DNA of 32,911 nucleotides from Planctomycetota bacterium (GTDB lineage: Bacteria; Planctomycetota; MHYJ01; JACQXL01; CAKKQI01): contig DAOWBV010000004.1 of assembly GCA_030633885.1 (NCBI GenBank), forward strand, positions 1 through 32,911. The letters are read 5' to 3'. Within the stretch, counting starts at the first letter, position 1. Every line of letters begins with the position of its first letter. Position numbers and translations under genes: made by a program. A model generated the notes under the pieces. That model worked only from the letters and a program-made list of their open reading frames with translations, did not search any database and had not been told where the DNA came from. Below, in pieces: positions 9,066 through 17,402 of this stretch.

Positions 9066-9533
9066 ATGTTAGAGAAAAAATTTGTTGACCAGGAGTTTAC
9101 CCGATGGTCGGGTGACATACCGGTTTCTTATCTTTACACAAGCGGGGTGGCCGGCGAACAGTTTTTTACCGGACTGAAAAACAAAGGTAAGATCATGGCC
9201 ACGCGTTGTACCAAATGTCGGATCGTTTATCTGCCGCCGCGACTTTTCTGTGAACGCTGTTTGAAAAAACTGGATAGCTGGGCGCCGGTTCCGAAAAAAG
9301 GTACGATTACGACTTATACTATTGCTTATCAGGATTACCAGGGCCAGCCGCTGGCCGAACCGGTGATCCTGGCGTTAATTAGTTTTAAAGGCGTGCACGG
9401 AGGATTGATCCACAAAATTGACGAGATCCTTCCGGAGGAAGTGAAAGTGGGCGCTACGGTCGTCCCGGTTTTTGAAGACAAAAATAAACGTCAGGGCCGC
9501 GTGTTGGATATTAAGTATTTTAAACCGTCGTGA
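9066..9533 (+). CDS. DUF35 zinc-ribbon/OB-fold protein
   Basis: The 155-residue paralogue of the preceding gene lacks the basic tail. The zinc ribbon is Cys48, Cys51, Cys62, Cys65 (CTKC and CERC), followed by an OB-fold from about residue 70 to the end. Both proteins end in the same motif, DIKYFKP. The family typically works with a thiolase-like enzyme, probably as a pair, but the partner is not in this window. Shine-Dalgarno-like GGGGGCAGGA precedes the ATG. The next gene begins 4 bases after the stop, so the three genes form an operon. Confidence 0.8.
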   Translation: MLEKKFVDQEFTRWSGDIPVSYLYTSGVAGEQFFTGLKNKGKIMATRCTKCRIVYLPPRLFCERCLKKLDSWAPVPKKGTITTYTIAYQDYQGQPLAEPVILALISFKGVHGGLIHKIDEILPEEVKVGATVVPVFEDKNKRQGRVLDIKYFKPS

Positions 9534-9537
9534 AACC

Positions 9538-10191
9538 ATGGATAAGAAAATGGAATTTGATCCCGGTAAGACATATAAGATCGGAGAGATCCTGAAAAAG
9601 GCCAAGTTGCTGACCGAGGAGCAGCTGAAAACCGCGTTAGAATACCAAAAATCAACCGGTGAACGATTGGGAATGATCATTGAAAAACTGGGTTTTGTCG
9701 ATGAAACTTCTATGGTCAAATGCTTGGCCGAACAGCAGGAGATCGAAATCGTTAATCTGGACGAAATGTTTTTGCCGGTCAACCTGATCAAGAAGATTCC
9801 CCGCGCGTTGATCGAAAAGTATACGTTTTTACCGGTGTCTTTAAAAGATGATGAGTTGATCGTTGTTATCAGTGATCCGACCGATTACGAAGCGATCGAA
9901 CAGATCCAGCTGGTCACGGACTGGCGGGTGGATGTGGTGTTGGCACCCCGGAGCGTTATCAAGAATCATATCAAAGAGATATTTGAAGGGAAAAGTAAGC
10001 ATTTGAAATCAAAGGAAGACTTGTTGGATATCTTGGAAGGTAAGTCAAAGCCAAAAAAGAAAAAAATAACAGGGACGGTTGGTGATAGCCAGTTATTACC
10101 CGAAGCTTTAAGGGATATTCTGATTTCGAAACAAATTATCACGGAAGAAGAATTAACGGACCGGATAAAGAAAATCAAGAAAGAAAAATAA
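9538..10191 (+). CDS. Stand-alone MshEN-domain protein, predicted c-di-GMP receptor
   Basis: The 217-residue protein holds the N-terminal domain of type II secretion/type IV pilus ATPases (GspE/MshE) but no ATPase. Two 24-residue motifs of the pattern RLGxxLxxxGxIxxxxLxxALxxQ are present, residues 14-37 (KIGEIL...LEYQ) and 43-66 (RLGMII...LAEQ), separated by exactly five residues. That is the spacing known for c-di-GMP-binding MshEN domains. A GspE-N-like alpha/beta part follows (about 67-150), then a Lys-rich linker and a third partial motif near the C-terminus (ALRDILISKQIITEEEL). I chose ATG 9538, 4 bases after the previous stop. An earlier ATG at 9472 would overlap that gene by 62 bases and add residues unlike the family. 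No clear Shine-Dalgarno is seen, so translational coupling is likely. Confidence 0.8.
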   Translation: MDKKMEFDPGKTYKIGEILKKAKLLTEEQLKTALEYQKSTGERLGMIIEKLGFVDETSMVKCLAEQQEIEIVNLDEMFLPVNLIKKIPRALIEKYTFLPVSLKDDELIVVISDPTDYEAIEQIQLVTDWRVDVVLAPRSVIKNHIKEIFEGKSKHLKSKEDLLDILEGKSKPKKKKITGTVGDSQLLPEALRDILISKQIITEEELTDRIKKIKKEK

Positions 10192-10260
10192 TTAACCTCT
10201 GCCCTGTGCGTAATGGTTTGTTTTAATTAGAACCAACAGATTAAAAAAGGGCGCTTCGTT

Positions 10261-10303
10261 CTGATAGTGAAAAGATGTCCCGATTAATCATCGGGAATAT
10301 CAG
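10261..10303. repeat. Stem-loop with TCCCGAT/ATCGGGA arms
   Basis: Perfect 7-base arms TCCCGAT (10278-10284) and ATCGGGA (10290-10296) enclose a 5-base loop. Outer CTGATA (10261-10266) and TATCAG (10298-10303) could extend it asymmetrically. There is no T tract, so it is not a convincing terminator. It resembles the palindrome at 30191-30212. The rest of the 10192-10398 gap shows nothing firm. Confidence 0.4.
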
Positions 10304-10398
10304 AAGCTGTCAGGCTGTGCCCAAATTAAAATATGGGTTCTACCCGGAATTTCCATACGGCAGATGCGGAGGTTTTTTTCTGCTTTTTTTAAGGTGGC

Positions 10399-11292
10399 AT
10401 GAAAAAAATTGATGTTACTATTTTGGGGAGTGGCCGGGTTGGACAGACGCTCGGTTATCTGTTGCAGCGGACCAGCCGTTATCGGGTGAGGGCGCTCTGG
10501 AGCCGGCATCGCCGGCGGGCGCGCCAGGCGGCCCGTTTTATCGGGCGCGGTGTCAGGATTACAAGTGATCCGGCGGATGCGGCCTGTCTGGGACGGATCA
10601 TTTTTATCACTACCAATGACGGGGGAATCAAGGAAATCTGTGCTCGCGTCGCGGCCCGGCGGGGTTTTCGACCGGGAAGTCTGGTTTTGCATTGCAGTGG
10701 TAGTTTGACTTCGGATGTTCTTCGGCCATCAAAAAAAAACGTCCGGATCCAGATTGGCGCTTGCCATCCTCTGCAAACGATCGCCCGACCCAGCGAAGCG
10801 GTGAAAAATTTTGCCGGGACCTATTGTGCTTACGAAGGTACTCGGTCGGCTTTACCGAAGATCAAATCGTTGGTCAAGGCGTTAAAGGGAGTCCCCGTTA
10901 AGATCAATTGCCGGCAGAAAAATTTGTATCACGCGGCCGGGGTGATTGCTTCTAATTATTTAGTGACCTTATTGGAAAGCGGGCAGAAATTTTTGGCCGC
11001 CGCCGGGTTTCCGAAAAATATCACTTGGCCGGCGTTGAAACCGTTGATCCGGGGAGCCATTACGAACATTGATCGGCTCGGCGGTCCGGAAGCGCTGACC
11101 GGCCCGGTGGCCCGGGGTGACGCCTTAACCGTCCGGGATCATTTAAAGCTGATCAAGAAAAAACTGCCGGGTCACTTGCCGTTTTATGTTGAAATGGGTA
11201 AATTGACCGTAAAAATTGCCCGGCAGAAGGGAACTATCAGCCTTTGTCAGGCGCAGGCGTTAAATAAATTGTTTAAGTCTTTTTCTCGTTAA
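10399..11292 (+). CDS. Rossmann-fold DUF2520 dehydrogenase-like protein
   Basis: The 297-residue protein starts with a beta-alpha-beta NAD(P)-binding fold: ILGSGRVG, with glycines 10, 12 and 15. The C-terminal half is a DUF2520 all-helical domain with the family signatures HCSGSL, HPLQTIA and YHAAGVIASNYLV. It is related to 6-phosphogluconate dehydrogenase-like and ketopantoate-reductase-like oxidoreductases, but its substrate is unknown. Shine-Dalgarno AAGGTGG lies just before the ATG. The first third uses many Arg codons (RHRRRARQAARF). The shikimate kinase gene follows after 24 bases, so co-transcription is likely. Confidence 0.85.
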   Translation: MKKIDVTILGSGRVGQTLGYLLQRTSRYRVRALWSRHRRRARQAARFIGRGVRITSDPADAACLGRIIFITTNDGGIKEICARVAARRGFRPGSLVLHCSGSLTSDVLRPSKKNVRIQIGACHPLQTIARPSEAVKNFAGTYCAYEGTRSALPKIKSLVKALKGVPVKINCRQKNLYHAAGVIASNYLVTLLESGQKFLAAAGFPKNITWPALKPLIRGAITNIDRLGGPEALTGPVARGDALTVRDHLKLIKKKLPGHLPFYVEMGKLTVKIARQKGTISLCQAQALNKLFKSFSR

Positions 11293-11316
11293 GCCAGGTG
11301 TTCATGAGAGGCTGAT

Positions 11317-11853
11317 ATGAATATTGTACTGTTTGGGTTTCGGGGGGTCGGTAAAACAACGGTCGGACGAATTCTGGCCAAAAAACTCGGGGTTGATTTT
11401 ATCGATACGGATGATTATTTTGAAAGTAAATATGGCATGACGATCAGCGAATTTTTTCGGATTCGGGGCGAGACTTTTTTCCGGATGCTCGAATCTGACA
11501 CGATTGCTGAACTTTCCAAATTAGATTCCAAGGTGATCGCGGTGGGTGGCGGCGCTGTTTTAAAGTATAAAAACATTAAAAATCTTAAAAGGCGCGGAAT
11601 TATTTTCTTGCTCGAAGCCGATTGCGATACCGTTTTCCGGCGACTCCAGGCCGATATCTGTACTCCCCGGCAAAGACCGCCGCTGACCACGCTCGATGAT
11701 CTTTACCTGGAGATCAAGGAAGTCATGGAATTCCGGAGACGTTATTACGCGCGAGCCGCGGATCATATCATTAATACTGTTCAAAAAAATATCGACGGTG
11801 TTATGCAGGAAATATTTGATGTCATGCGCGAATCCGGTTACATTCCTTTGTGA
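11317..11853 (+). CDS. aroK: Shikimate kinase
   Basis: The enzyme phosphorylates shikimate with ATP in the cytosolic pathway to chorismate and aromatic amino acids. At 178 residues it has normal family length. Visible motifs are the P-loop GFRGVGKT (residues 7-14), Asp32 in FIDTDD that binds shikimate and metal, Arg56 in RGETFFR, the GGG loop at 77-79 and the lid region RQRPPL. The gene has no other aromatic-pathway neighbours here. Its stop codon overlaps the GTG start of the next gene by four bases (GTGA), indicating coupled translation. Confidence 0.93.
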   Translation: MNIVLFGFRGVGKTTVGRILAKKLGVDFIDTDDYFESKYGMTISEFFRIRGETFFRMLESDTIAELSKLDSKVIAVGGGAVLKYKNIKNLKRRGIIFLLEADCDTVFRRLQADICTPRQRPPLTTLDDLYLEIKEVMEFRRRYYARAADHIINTVQKNIDGVMQEIFDVMRESGYIPL

Positions 11854-13394
11854 AAATTAAAGCCCGGCAGATAGCTTTAAACGAGTACGAACAGATCAAA
11901 AACTCGGCCGGACTGACCTCAATCATTCCTTCCGTTATTCGGGATCGTCCAAAGGTCAGGTTCGGCCAGAAAATCAATGAAAAACTAATCCAATATTTCT
12001 GGGCGGAACAGGTTCTGCAAAATGTCACTTGCCGAACAGTTTCCGGCCAGTCCCTTCAGGTTATTTTTCCCGGTTTTTGGAACTTATCCGGCGGCCCTGA
12101 TTTCAAACAGGCCCGGTTAAAGATCGGCCCGCAGGTGATGACCGGTGATGTCGAGATTCACTGTGCCGCTTCAGATTGGTACCGCCACCGGCATCAGACT
12201 GATCGTGGTTATCAGCGTGTTATCCTGCACGTTGTTTTCTGGAACGACCTGAAAGAGAAATTTATTACTAACGTGTTTGGGCAGTCGATTCCGCAATTGG
12301 TTCTTTCTCCCTGGTGGCGGCGGAAGTATGAGGCATTCGATCGCCTGTTGACCACGGATATGTTTTATCCTACCGGTGCGCAGTTCGGTGGAGTCGGTCG
12401 ATGTTACCAGTATTTTCTTGATGCCCGAAAACGGGCCAAGTTAAAATATTTTATTGATCTGGCTGGCCGGGTGCGGCTTGATCGGAAAATAAAAAAGTTT
12501 CGAGAAACTTTATCCCAGGAGTGGGTCAATGATAGTGAAAACGCTCTTTATCGCGGGTTGCTGGAAACACTGGGTTATAAAAACAATCGAGCGTCATTTC
12601 TGGAGCTGGCCCGGCGGATGCCGGTCCGGACTTTGCGGGTTATCAGTGACCGTTTTCCCGAAACACTCAAGCCGTTGGTAATCCAGGCGATTCTGCTGAA
12701 AACATCCGGTCTCTGGCCGGCGCCGGGACGAAGTCGGACCGTTGAAACCCGGCGTTATTTGGCTAATTTGAATCTGGTCCTGGGCCGCCTGAAAAACAAT
12801 TGGAAAAAATATAAACAACCGATTCAATGGAATTTAACCGGTACGCGGCCGATAAATTTTCCGGTTCGTCGGATCGCTGGGTTCAGTTATTTTTTAACCC
12901 GGTGCTGGTTGGCGGACGGATTGATCCCTGAATTTTCCGGAATATTCATGTCGACCAATGATCCGGTGACGGTTAATAAAAAAATATTCAGTTTATTTCA
13001 GTCGCCGGACAATGATTACTGGCATTGGCACAGTACTTTTGATTCCAAGAAATTTAAGAACCGGACGACTTGCATCGGGCGTGATCTGATCAATATTATG
13101 GTGGTCAATGTGATCCTGCCGGTTTTATTGTGGCAGGCTGAGAAGAGCGGATCGGGATCGCTGACCCGAAAACTGTTGTCTTTTTATACGGATTATCCGT
13201 TAACCGCTGATAATTATCTGACTCGCTTCATGAATTTTCGTTTGTTGGGCCAGAATAAAAAAATGATCAAAACTATCGTTACTACCGCCTGTCAACAACA
13301 GGGGCTTTTTCAGATATTCAATGATTTTTGCGTTCGGGGGCACGAGGGATGCCAGACCTGCGGTTTTCTCGTTTGGTTAAAAAGTCAGGGTTAA
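11850..13394 (+). CDS. DUF2851 family protein
   Basis: The 514-residue protein matches DUF2851, a family of unknown function common in Bacteroidetes/Chlorobi and related lineages. The N-terminal family core is clear: E-x-L-I-Q-Y-F-W, then FPGFWNLSGGPDFKQARLKIG and GDVEIHCAASDWYRH, followed by YQRVILHVVFWND. The conserved acidic and His residues look nuclease-like, but no activity should be assigned. The C-terminus ends in a Cys cluster (CVRGHEGCQTCGF) that may bind metal. The start is GTG at 11850, overlapping the aroK stop by four bases. No hairpin-plus-T terminator is evident after the stop. Confidence 0.85.
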   Translation: MKIKARQIALNEYEQIKNSAGLTSIIPSVIRDRPKVRFGQKINEKLIQYFWAEQVLQNVTCRTVSGQSLQVIFPGFWNLSGGPDFKQARLKIGPQVMTGDVEIHCAASDWYRHRHQTDRGYQRVILHVVFWNDLKEKFITNVFGQSIPQLVLSPWWRRKYEAFDRLLTTDMFYPTGAQFGGVGRCYQYFLDARKRAKLKYFIDLAGRVRLDRKIKKFRETLSQEWVNDSENALYRGLLETLGYKNNRASFLELARRMPVRTLRVISDRFPETLKPLVIQAILLKTSGLWPAPGRSRTVETRRYLANLNLVLGRLKNNWKKYKQPIQWNLTGTRPINFPVRRIAGFSYFLTRCWLADGLIPEFSGIFMSTNDPVTVNKKIFSLFQSPDNDYWHWHSTFDSKKFKNRTTCIGRDLINIMVVNVILPVLLWQAEKSGSGSLTRKLLSFYTDYPLTADNYLTRFMNFRLLGQNKKMIKTIVTTACQQQGLFQIFNDFCVRGHEGCQTCGFLVWLKSQG

Positions 13395-13397
13395 GAT

Positions 13398-13409
13398 CCA
13401 ATTAATTGG
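13398..13409. repeat. 12-bp perfect palindrome CCAATTAATTGG
   Basis: This self-complementary 12-mer lies just past the DUF2851 stop codon. It could be a protein-binding site or chance. The remaining gap up to 13545 shows no gene. Confidence 0.25.
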
Positions 13410-13545
13410 TCAACCGGGTCCAGTCTAATAAAATTTTTAAAAGACTTCAGTGGGCACCGATGCGTCAAGCCAGTTGTCAGCATTAATCACTTTCGAGGTG
13501 TCGAGTATTCATTCCAGTGAATTATTAACGCCCAAATAGTTTTAC

Positions 13546-13574
13546 TTGTTTTTTAGATAATAATCGGCTAATAT
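13546..13574 (+). promoter_or_regulatory. Promoter of the adenylate cyclase gene
   Basis: TTGTTT (13546-13551), a 17-base spacer and TAATAT (13569-13574) form a reasonable sigma70-type promoter. The predicted start (about 13581) is within two bases of the ATG at 13583, and the nearest purine run (AAGG, 13577-13580) is too close to act as a Shine-Dalgarno, so the transcript may be leaderless. Confidence 0.45.
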
Positions 13575-13582
13575 ATAAGGTT

Positions 13583-16500
13583 ATGAAATGTCTAAAATGT
13601 AAAACAGTTAATCCTCTGCAGGCCAAATTCTGTTTGGAATGCGGGGCAACTTTGAAAAAAGACGCTATCTCATCGGCGGCGAAACCGACCAAGTCCGTCC
13701 CGGCGGCGAAGCAGGAACGGCGTCTGGTGACCATCCTTTTTACCGATCTGGTCGGTTACACGTCTCTTTCGGAACGAATGGATCCGGAAGAAGTTCACGC
13801 CATGGTCAACCGGACTTTTTCCCGGTTCGAAGAGGTCATTCAAAAAAAGGGTGGTTATGTTGATAAATTGATGGGTGATGCGCTGATGGCCGTTTTCGGG
13901 GTGCCTCAAATGCACGAAGATGATCCGGTCCGGGCGGTCTCGGCTGCGTTGATCTTACAAGATGAATTAAGAAAGATTTCCGTGGAACTCGGGCAGGAAT
14001 TATCCATGCGGATCGGGATCAATACCGGAGAAGTCCTCTGGGGTGGCGTGGCCAGCGGTGGGTCTACCGTGTTGGGTGATACGGTTAACATTGCGCAGCG
14101 TTTACAGGTGGCCGCTTCCATTAATTCAGTTCTGATTGCCCATGCGACCCAACGTCATCTAAAAAAAGGGTTTCGTCTGCGTCAGATGCTCAGTCTTAAA
14201 CTAACCGGTAAAGAAAAATCCGTTCAGGCTTATGAAGTGTTGGGGGTGGAAGAAAGAAAACTACCGCCGGCGACCCCTTTTATCGGTCGGGTGAACGAAC
14301 AACGTCAGCTCAAAAAGATACTGCAGGATGTTGTCGTCAAAAAACGACCTGATTTTGTAACTATTTACGGAGAAGCCGGTATCGGTAAATCCCGATTGAT
14401 CCAGGAATTTAAAAAATCCGTTTTGAACAGTTCGGAGCCTTACAAATTATTTTATGAGCGTTGTTTGCCCCAGGCCCAGTTGCCTTATGACCCGCTGGCG
14501 CAGGTTATCCGGCACCATTTTGATCTGACCAACCTTTCCCCGGCTGAGGCCAAAATCCGTTTAAAAAAAGAATCAGTGAAGAGATTTCCGGATGATCCGC
14601 TTTGTCATCATTTTTTCGGTTTTTTCCTGGGGATGAAATATGAGGATTCACCGTTAGATGAACTTGATTCTTCCTCCGCCCGGATGGCGGCTTTCAGTAC
14701 CGTGAAAAAACTGGTCGAGTCAACGGCTCGTGAAAATAAGGCCCTGATTTTGATGGTGGAAGATTTGCAATGGGCGGACGTGGGCACCATTGATTTCCTG
14801 AACTTTTTACCCCGCTGTCAGTTTGCCGGTCCGTTATTGGTGATTGCCACCGTACGTCCCCAGGAAGGAATGAGCGATTTTCTGACTAAGATCCGGGGTT
14901 CTGACTTGTCTGCCGGTGAGGCAGGTAAAGGGTCTGCTATTTGGCAGGTGATCGAATTACAACCGCTGGGCAAAGAGACGACGGAACAGTTTGTTGAAAC
15001 CCTGTTAAAAAATGTTGCGTTACCGCCGCGTTTAAAAGATGAGTTATGGATAAAAACCGGTGGAAACCCGCTTTTCCTGGAAGAATTAATGCGGGGTTGG
15101 AACGAGGAAGCTGAGTTGACCGGCATATCCAAGGTTGACGGTAAGGCGGAAATCGATCTTCCGGAAAATATCTGGCAGATTTTAGAAAGCCGGATTGATC
15201 GATTAACGGAGAAAGAGAAAAAAGTGATCAAAGTCGCTTCGGTTTTCGGTCGGATCTTCTGGCAACAAGGGGTTCAGAAATCTTTTGACTACGATATTAA
15301 TGATGAATTGATTAACCTGGAGGTCAAAGGTTTTATCAACCGGAGCGCGGAAAGTTTATACAAAAATGACCGTGAGTATAGTTTTCGGCACGAACTTATC
15401 AGGGATGTTAGTTATCGGATGCTTTTGAAAAAGGAGCGGGCCGAGTTGCATCAGCGGGTGCTTGATTTCCTCAAGGAGAAGCGCAATGATAAAGAACTCG
15501 GGGTGGAATTATACTTAAAGTTGGCTGGTCATCACGCTGAACAGGCCCGGGAATTTCATGAAGCGCTTGATCTTTACGAGGCCTACGGTGATTATGAAGG
15601 TAATCGGTACATGTTACCAGAAGCGATCAAGGTTTACGTTAAGGCCCGGGAGTTATTGGAGTGGGCCGAAATAAAAGAGCCGGAAGTCCGGAAGGCCAAA
15701 TTACTGGAAAAAGAAGCCCATCTTTATCTGTTGATTGGTCTTTATAAAGAAGCGGGTGAATGGTATGAACGATTGAGGAATGAGGCGCCGCATTGGTCCT
15801 GGCGGGTGCGGGGTTTGTTGGGTCTGGCTGAGATCGCTGATAAACAGGGAGAGTATGATCAGGCTTTTCGTCTCTCCGGGGAAGGGACCGAGATCGCTTA
15901 TCACGGTAAAAATAACCGTTTGTTGGGCCGGTCGTTGAATATGGTTTCCCGTACTTTGATCGGTAAAGGTCTCTATGATGGTTCCACTAAATTGTCGGAA
16001 CGGGTCAGGATGACTTTTACTAAAATTATGAAGGAAGATAAACTTTCGGAAAGTGAACTGAATGAGTCCAAAAAAGAACTGGCTACCAGTTTTAATAATA
16101 TCGCTTTGATTCAGTGGTACCAGGGCGAATACTCCAAAGCTTTGATGGCTTACCGGGATAGTATGAAGATTATGAAGGAGATCGGAAACCGTTACGGCGT
16201 GGCTACTTCTCATATTAATATCGGGAATGTTTACCGGGATCAGGGTGATTACACTTCAGCTTTGAAAAGTTATGAGGAAAGCAGTCAGATCAGTCACAAG
16301 ATCGGTAACCGGCGCGGGGTTGCCCTGGCGTTGCTTAATATGGGCGGGGTTCATCATGATCAGGGTGATTATCCGAGGGCCCTTGAGTATTACGATCAGG
16401 GTTTGGCCCTGACCCGCGATATTGATGATGACCGGGAAGAAGCCATGGCCTTGAGTAATCTGGGTAATATTTATCATGATCAGGGGGAGTATGCCCAGGC

Positions 16501-17347
16501 TTTAAAGTCTCATCTGGAAAGCCTGCGATTGAAAAAAAAGTTAGCTGATAAAACAGAGATCGTTATGAGTCTGTTAAATATCGCCACTTTATATTTTGAA
16601 CGGGGCGAATACGTGGAGGCCGAAAAATTAATTTCCGAATCCGAGGGGATTGCCAAAAGAGTGCGGGCCAAAATGGAGATCGTTTCCTGCTTGAATGCCT
16701 TGGGTCGGGTCATGGTTTTCTTTGCTTTGATGGGTGGTCTGCCCGGCCGGAACCAAGCTGAACTATTCGCCAAGGCCCGGCATTATTCTCAGGAGGCTCT
16801 CAAGATGGCTAAAAACTTGAACTTAAAACCTCACTTGCTTGGAGCGATTACCACCATGGCGCTGGTCAATATTCAGGAGGCCAGCTGGCGGGGAGGTGAT
16901 GGGCATGACAAAAAAAATACTTCTGCTCAGGCCATTACGAAACAGGAAGAACTTTTCACGCAGGCCGCTAAATTTTTGAATGATGGCGAACGTTTATTAC
17001 CGTTTATTCACCGGAAAGAATCTGAGATCCATTATTTTTTTACTAAAAGCCGTTATTGTCTGGAGCGGGTTAAAATATTACCGGAAAAAAGTTCGTCGGA
17101 ACGGGTCCAGAAAGAACGGCAGCGGGTCATTAAAGAAGTGGGCGACACGGCTTCTCAGGCGTTGAACATGACTCAGGAATTGGGGCTCCGGCGCTTATTA
17201 CCGGAAGCGATGTATCTTTATGTGGAAGCGTTGGCTTTGACGGGCGAAAAAAAGAAAGCGGATGATTATTACGATGACTGTCGCAATCTGGCTGAGATGA
17301 TGGGTTTGAAACCGTTCCTTCGCATGGCCGCCCGGACTTTAACCTGA
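13583..17347 (+). CDS. Class III adenylate cyclase-AAA ATPase-TPR protein
   Basis: The 1254-residue protein has four parts. Residues 3-20 are a zinc ribbon (Cys3, 6, 17, 20). Residues about 46-215 are a class III nucleotidyl cyclase with a complete active site: metal-binding Asp55 (FTDLVG) and Asp99 (GDALMAVFG), adenine-selecting Lys95 and Asp166, and transition-state Asn169 and Arg173 (VNIAQR). Residues about 230-520 are an AAA/STAND-type ATPase with Walker A GEAGIGKS and Walker B ILMVEDLQWAD. The C-terminal half is TPR, clearest around GNVYRDQGDYTSALKSYEES and its repeats. cAMP synthesis from ATP is predicted, gated by ATPase and TPR domains sensing a partner. It stands alone and ends convergently with the ligase gene. 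Confidence 0.9.
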   Translation: MKCLKCKTVNPLQAKFCLECGATLKKDAISSAAKPTKSVPAAKQERRLVTILFTDLVGYTSLSERMDPEEVHAMVNRTFSRFEEVIQKKGGYVDKLMGDALMAVFGVPQMHEDDPVRAVSAALILQDELRKISVELGQELSMRIGINTGEVLWGGVASGGSTVLGDTVNIAQRLQVAASINSVLIAHATQRHLKKGFRLRQMLSLKLTGKEKSVQAYEVLGVEERKLPPATPFIGRVNEQRQLKKILQDVVVKKRPDFVTIYGEAGIGKSRLIQEFKKSVLNSSEPYKLFYERCLPQAQLPYDPLAQVIRHHFDLTNLSPAEAKIRLKKESVKRFPDDPLCHHFFGFFLGMKYEDSPLDELDSSSARMAAFSTVKKLVESTARENKALILMVEDLQWADVGTIDFLNFLPRCQFAGPLLVIATVRPQEGMSDFLTKIRGSDLSAGEAGKGSAIWQVIELQPLGKETTEQFVETLLKNVALPPRLKDELWIKTGGNPLFLEELMRGWNEEAELTGISKVDGKAEIDLPENIWQILESRIDRLTEKEKKVIKVASVFGRIFWQQGVQKSFDYDINDELINLEVKGFINRSAESLYKNDREYSFRHELIRDVSYRMLLKKERAELHQRVLDFLKEKRNDKELGVELYLKLAGHHAEQAREFHEALDLYEAYGDYEGNRYMLPEAIKVYVKARELLEWAEIKEPEVRKAKLLEKEAHLYLLIGLYKEAGEWYERLRNEAPHWSWRVRGLLGLAEIADKQGEYDQAFRLSGEGTEIAYHGKNNRLLGRSLNMVSRTLIGKGLYDGSTKLSERVRMTFTKIMKEDKLSESELNESKKELATSFNNIALIQWYQGEYSKALMAYRDSMKIMKEIGNRYGVATSHINIGNVYRDQGDYTSALKSYEESSQISHKIGNRRGVALALLNMGGVHHDQGDYPRALEYYDQGLALTRDIDDDREEAMALSNLGNIYHDQGEYAQALKSHLESLRLKKKLADKTEIVMSLLNIATLYFERGEYVEAEKLISESEGIAKRVRAKMEIVSCLNALGRVMVFFALMGGLPGRNQAELFAKARHYSQEALKMAKNLNLKPHLLGAITTMALVNIQEASWRGGDGHDKKNTSAQAITKQEELFTQAAKFLNDGERLLPFIHRKESEIHYFFTKSRYCLERVKILPEKSSSERVQKERQRVIKEVGDTASQALNMTQELGLRRLLPEAMYLYVEALALTGEKKKADDYYDDCRNLAEMMGLKPFLRMAARTLT

Positions 17348-17402
17348 GCTTTCAAGGACATTTCTGTTAGCCTGCCTTTTATTCTAAGCGATGACACCGG
17401 AG

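Noticed and set aside
9472-9537. Upstream ATG start for the MshEN gene
   Set aside because: It overlaps the preceding DUF35 gene by 62 bases and adds 22 residues unlike the family; ATG 9538 fits the operon spacing.
10278-10296. Rho-independent terminator after the MshEN gene
   Set aside because: Stem is good but no T run follows.
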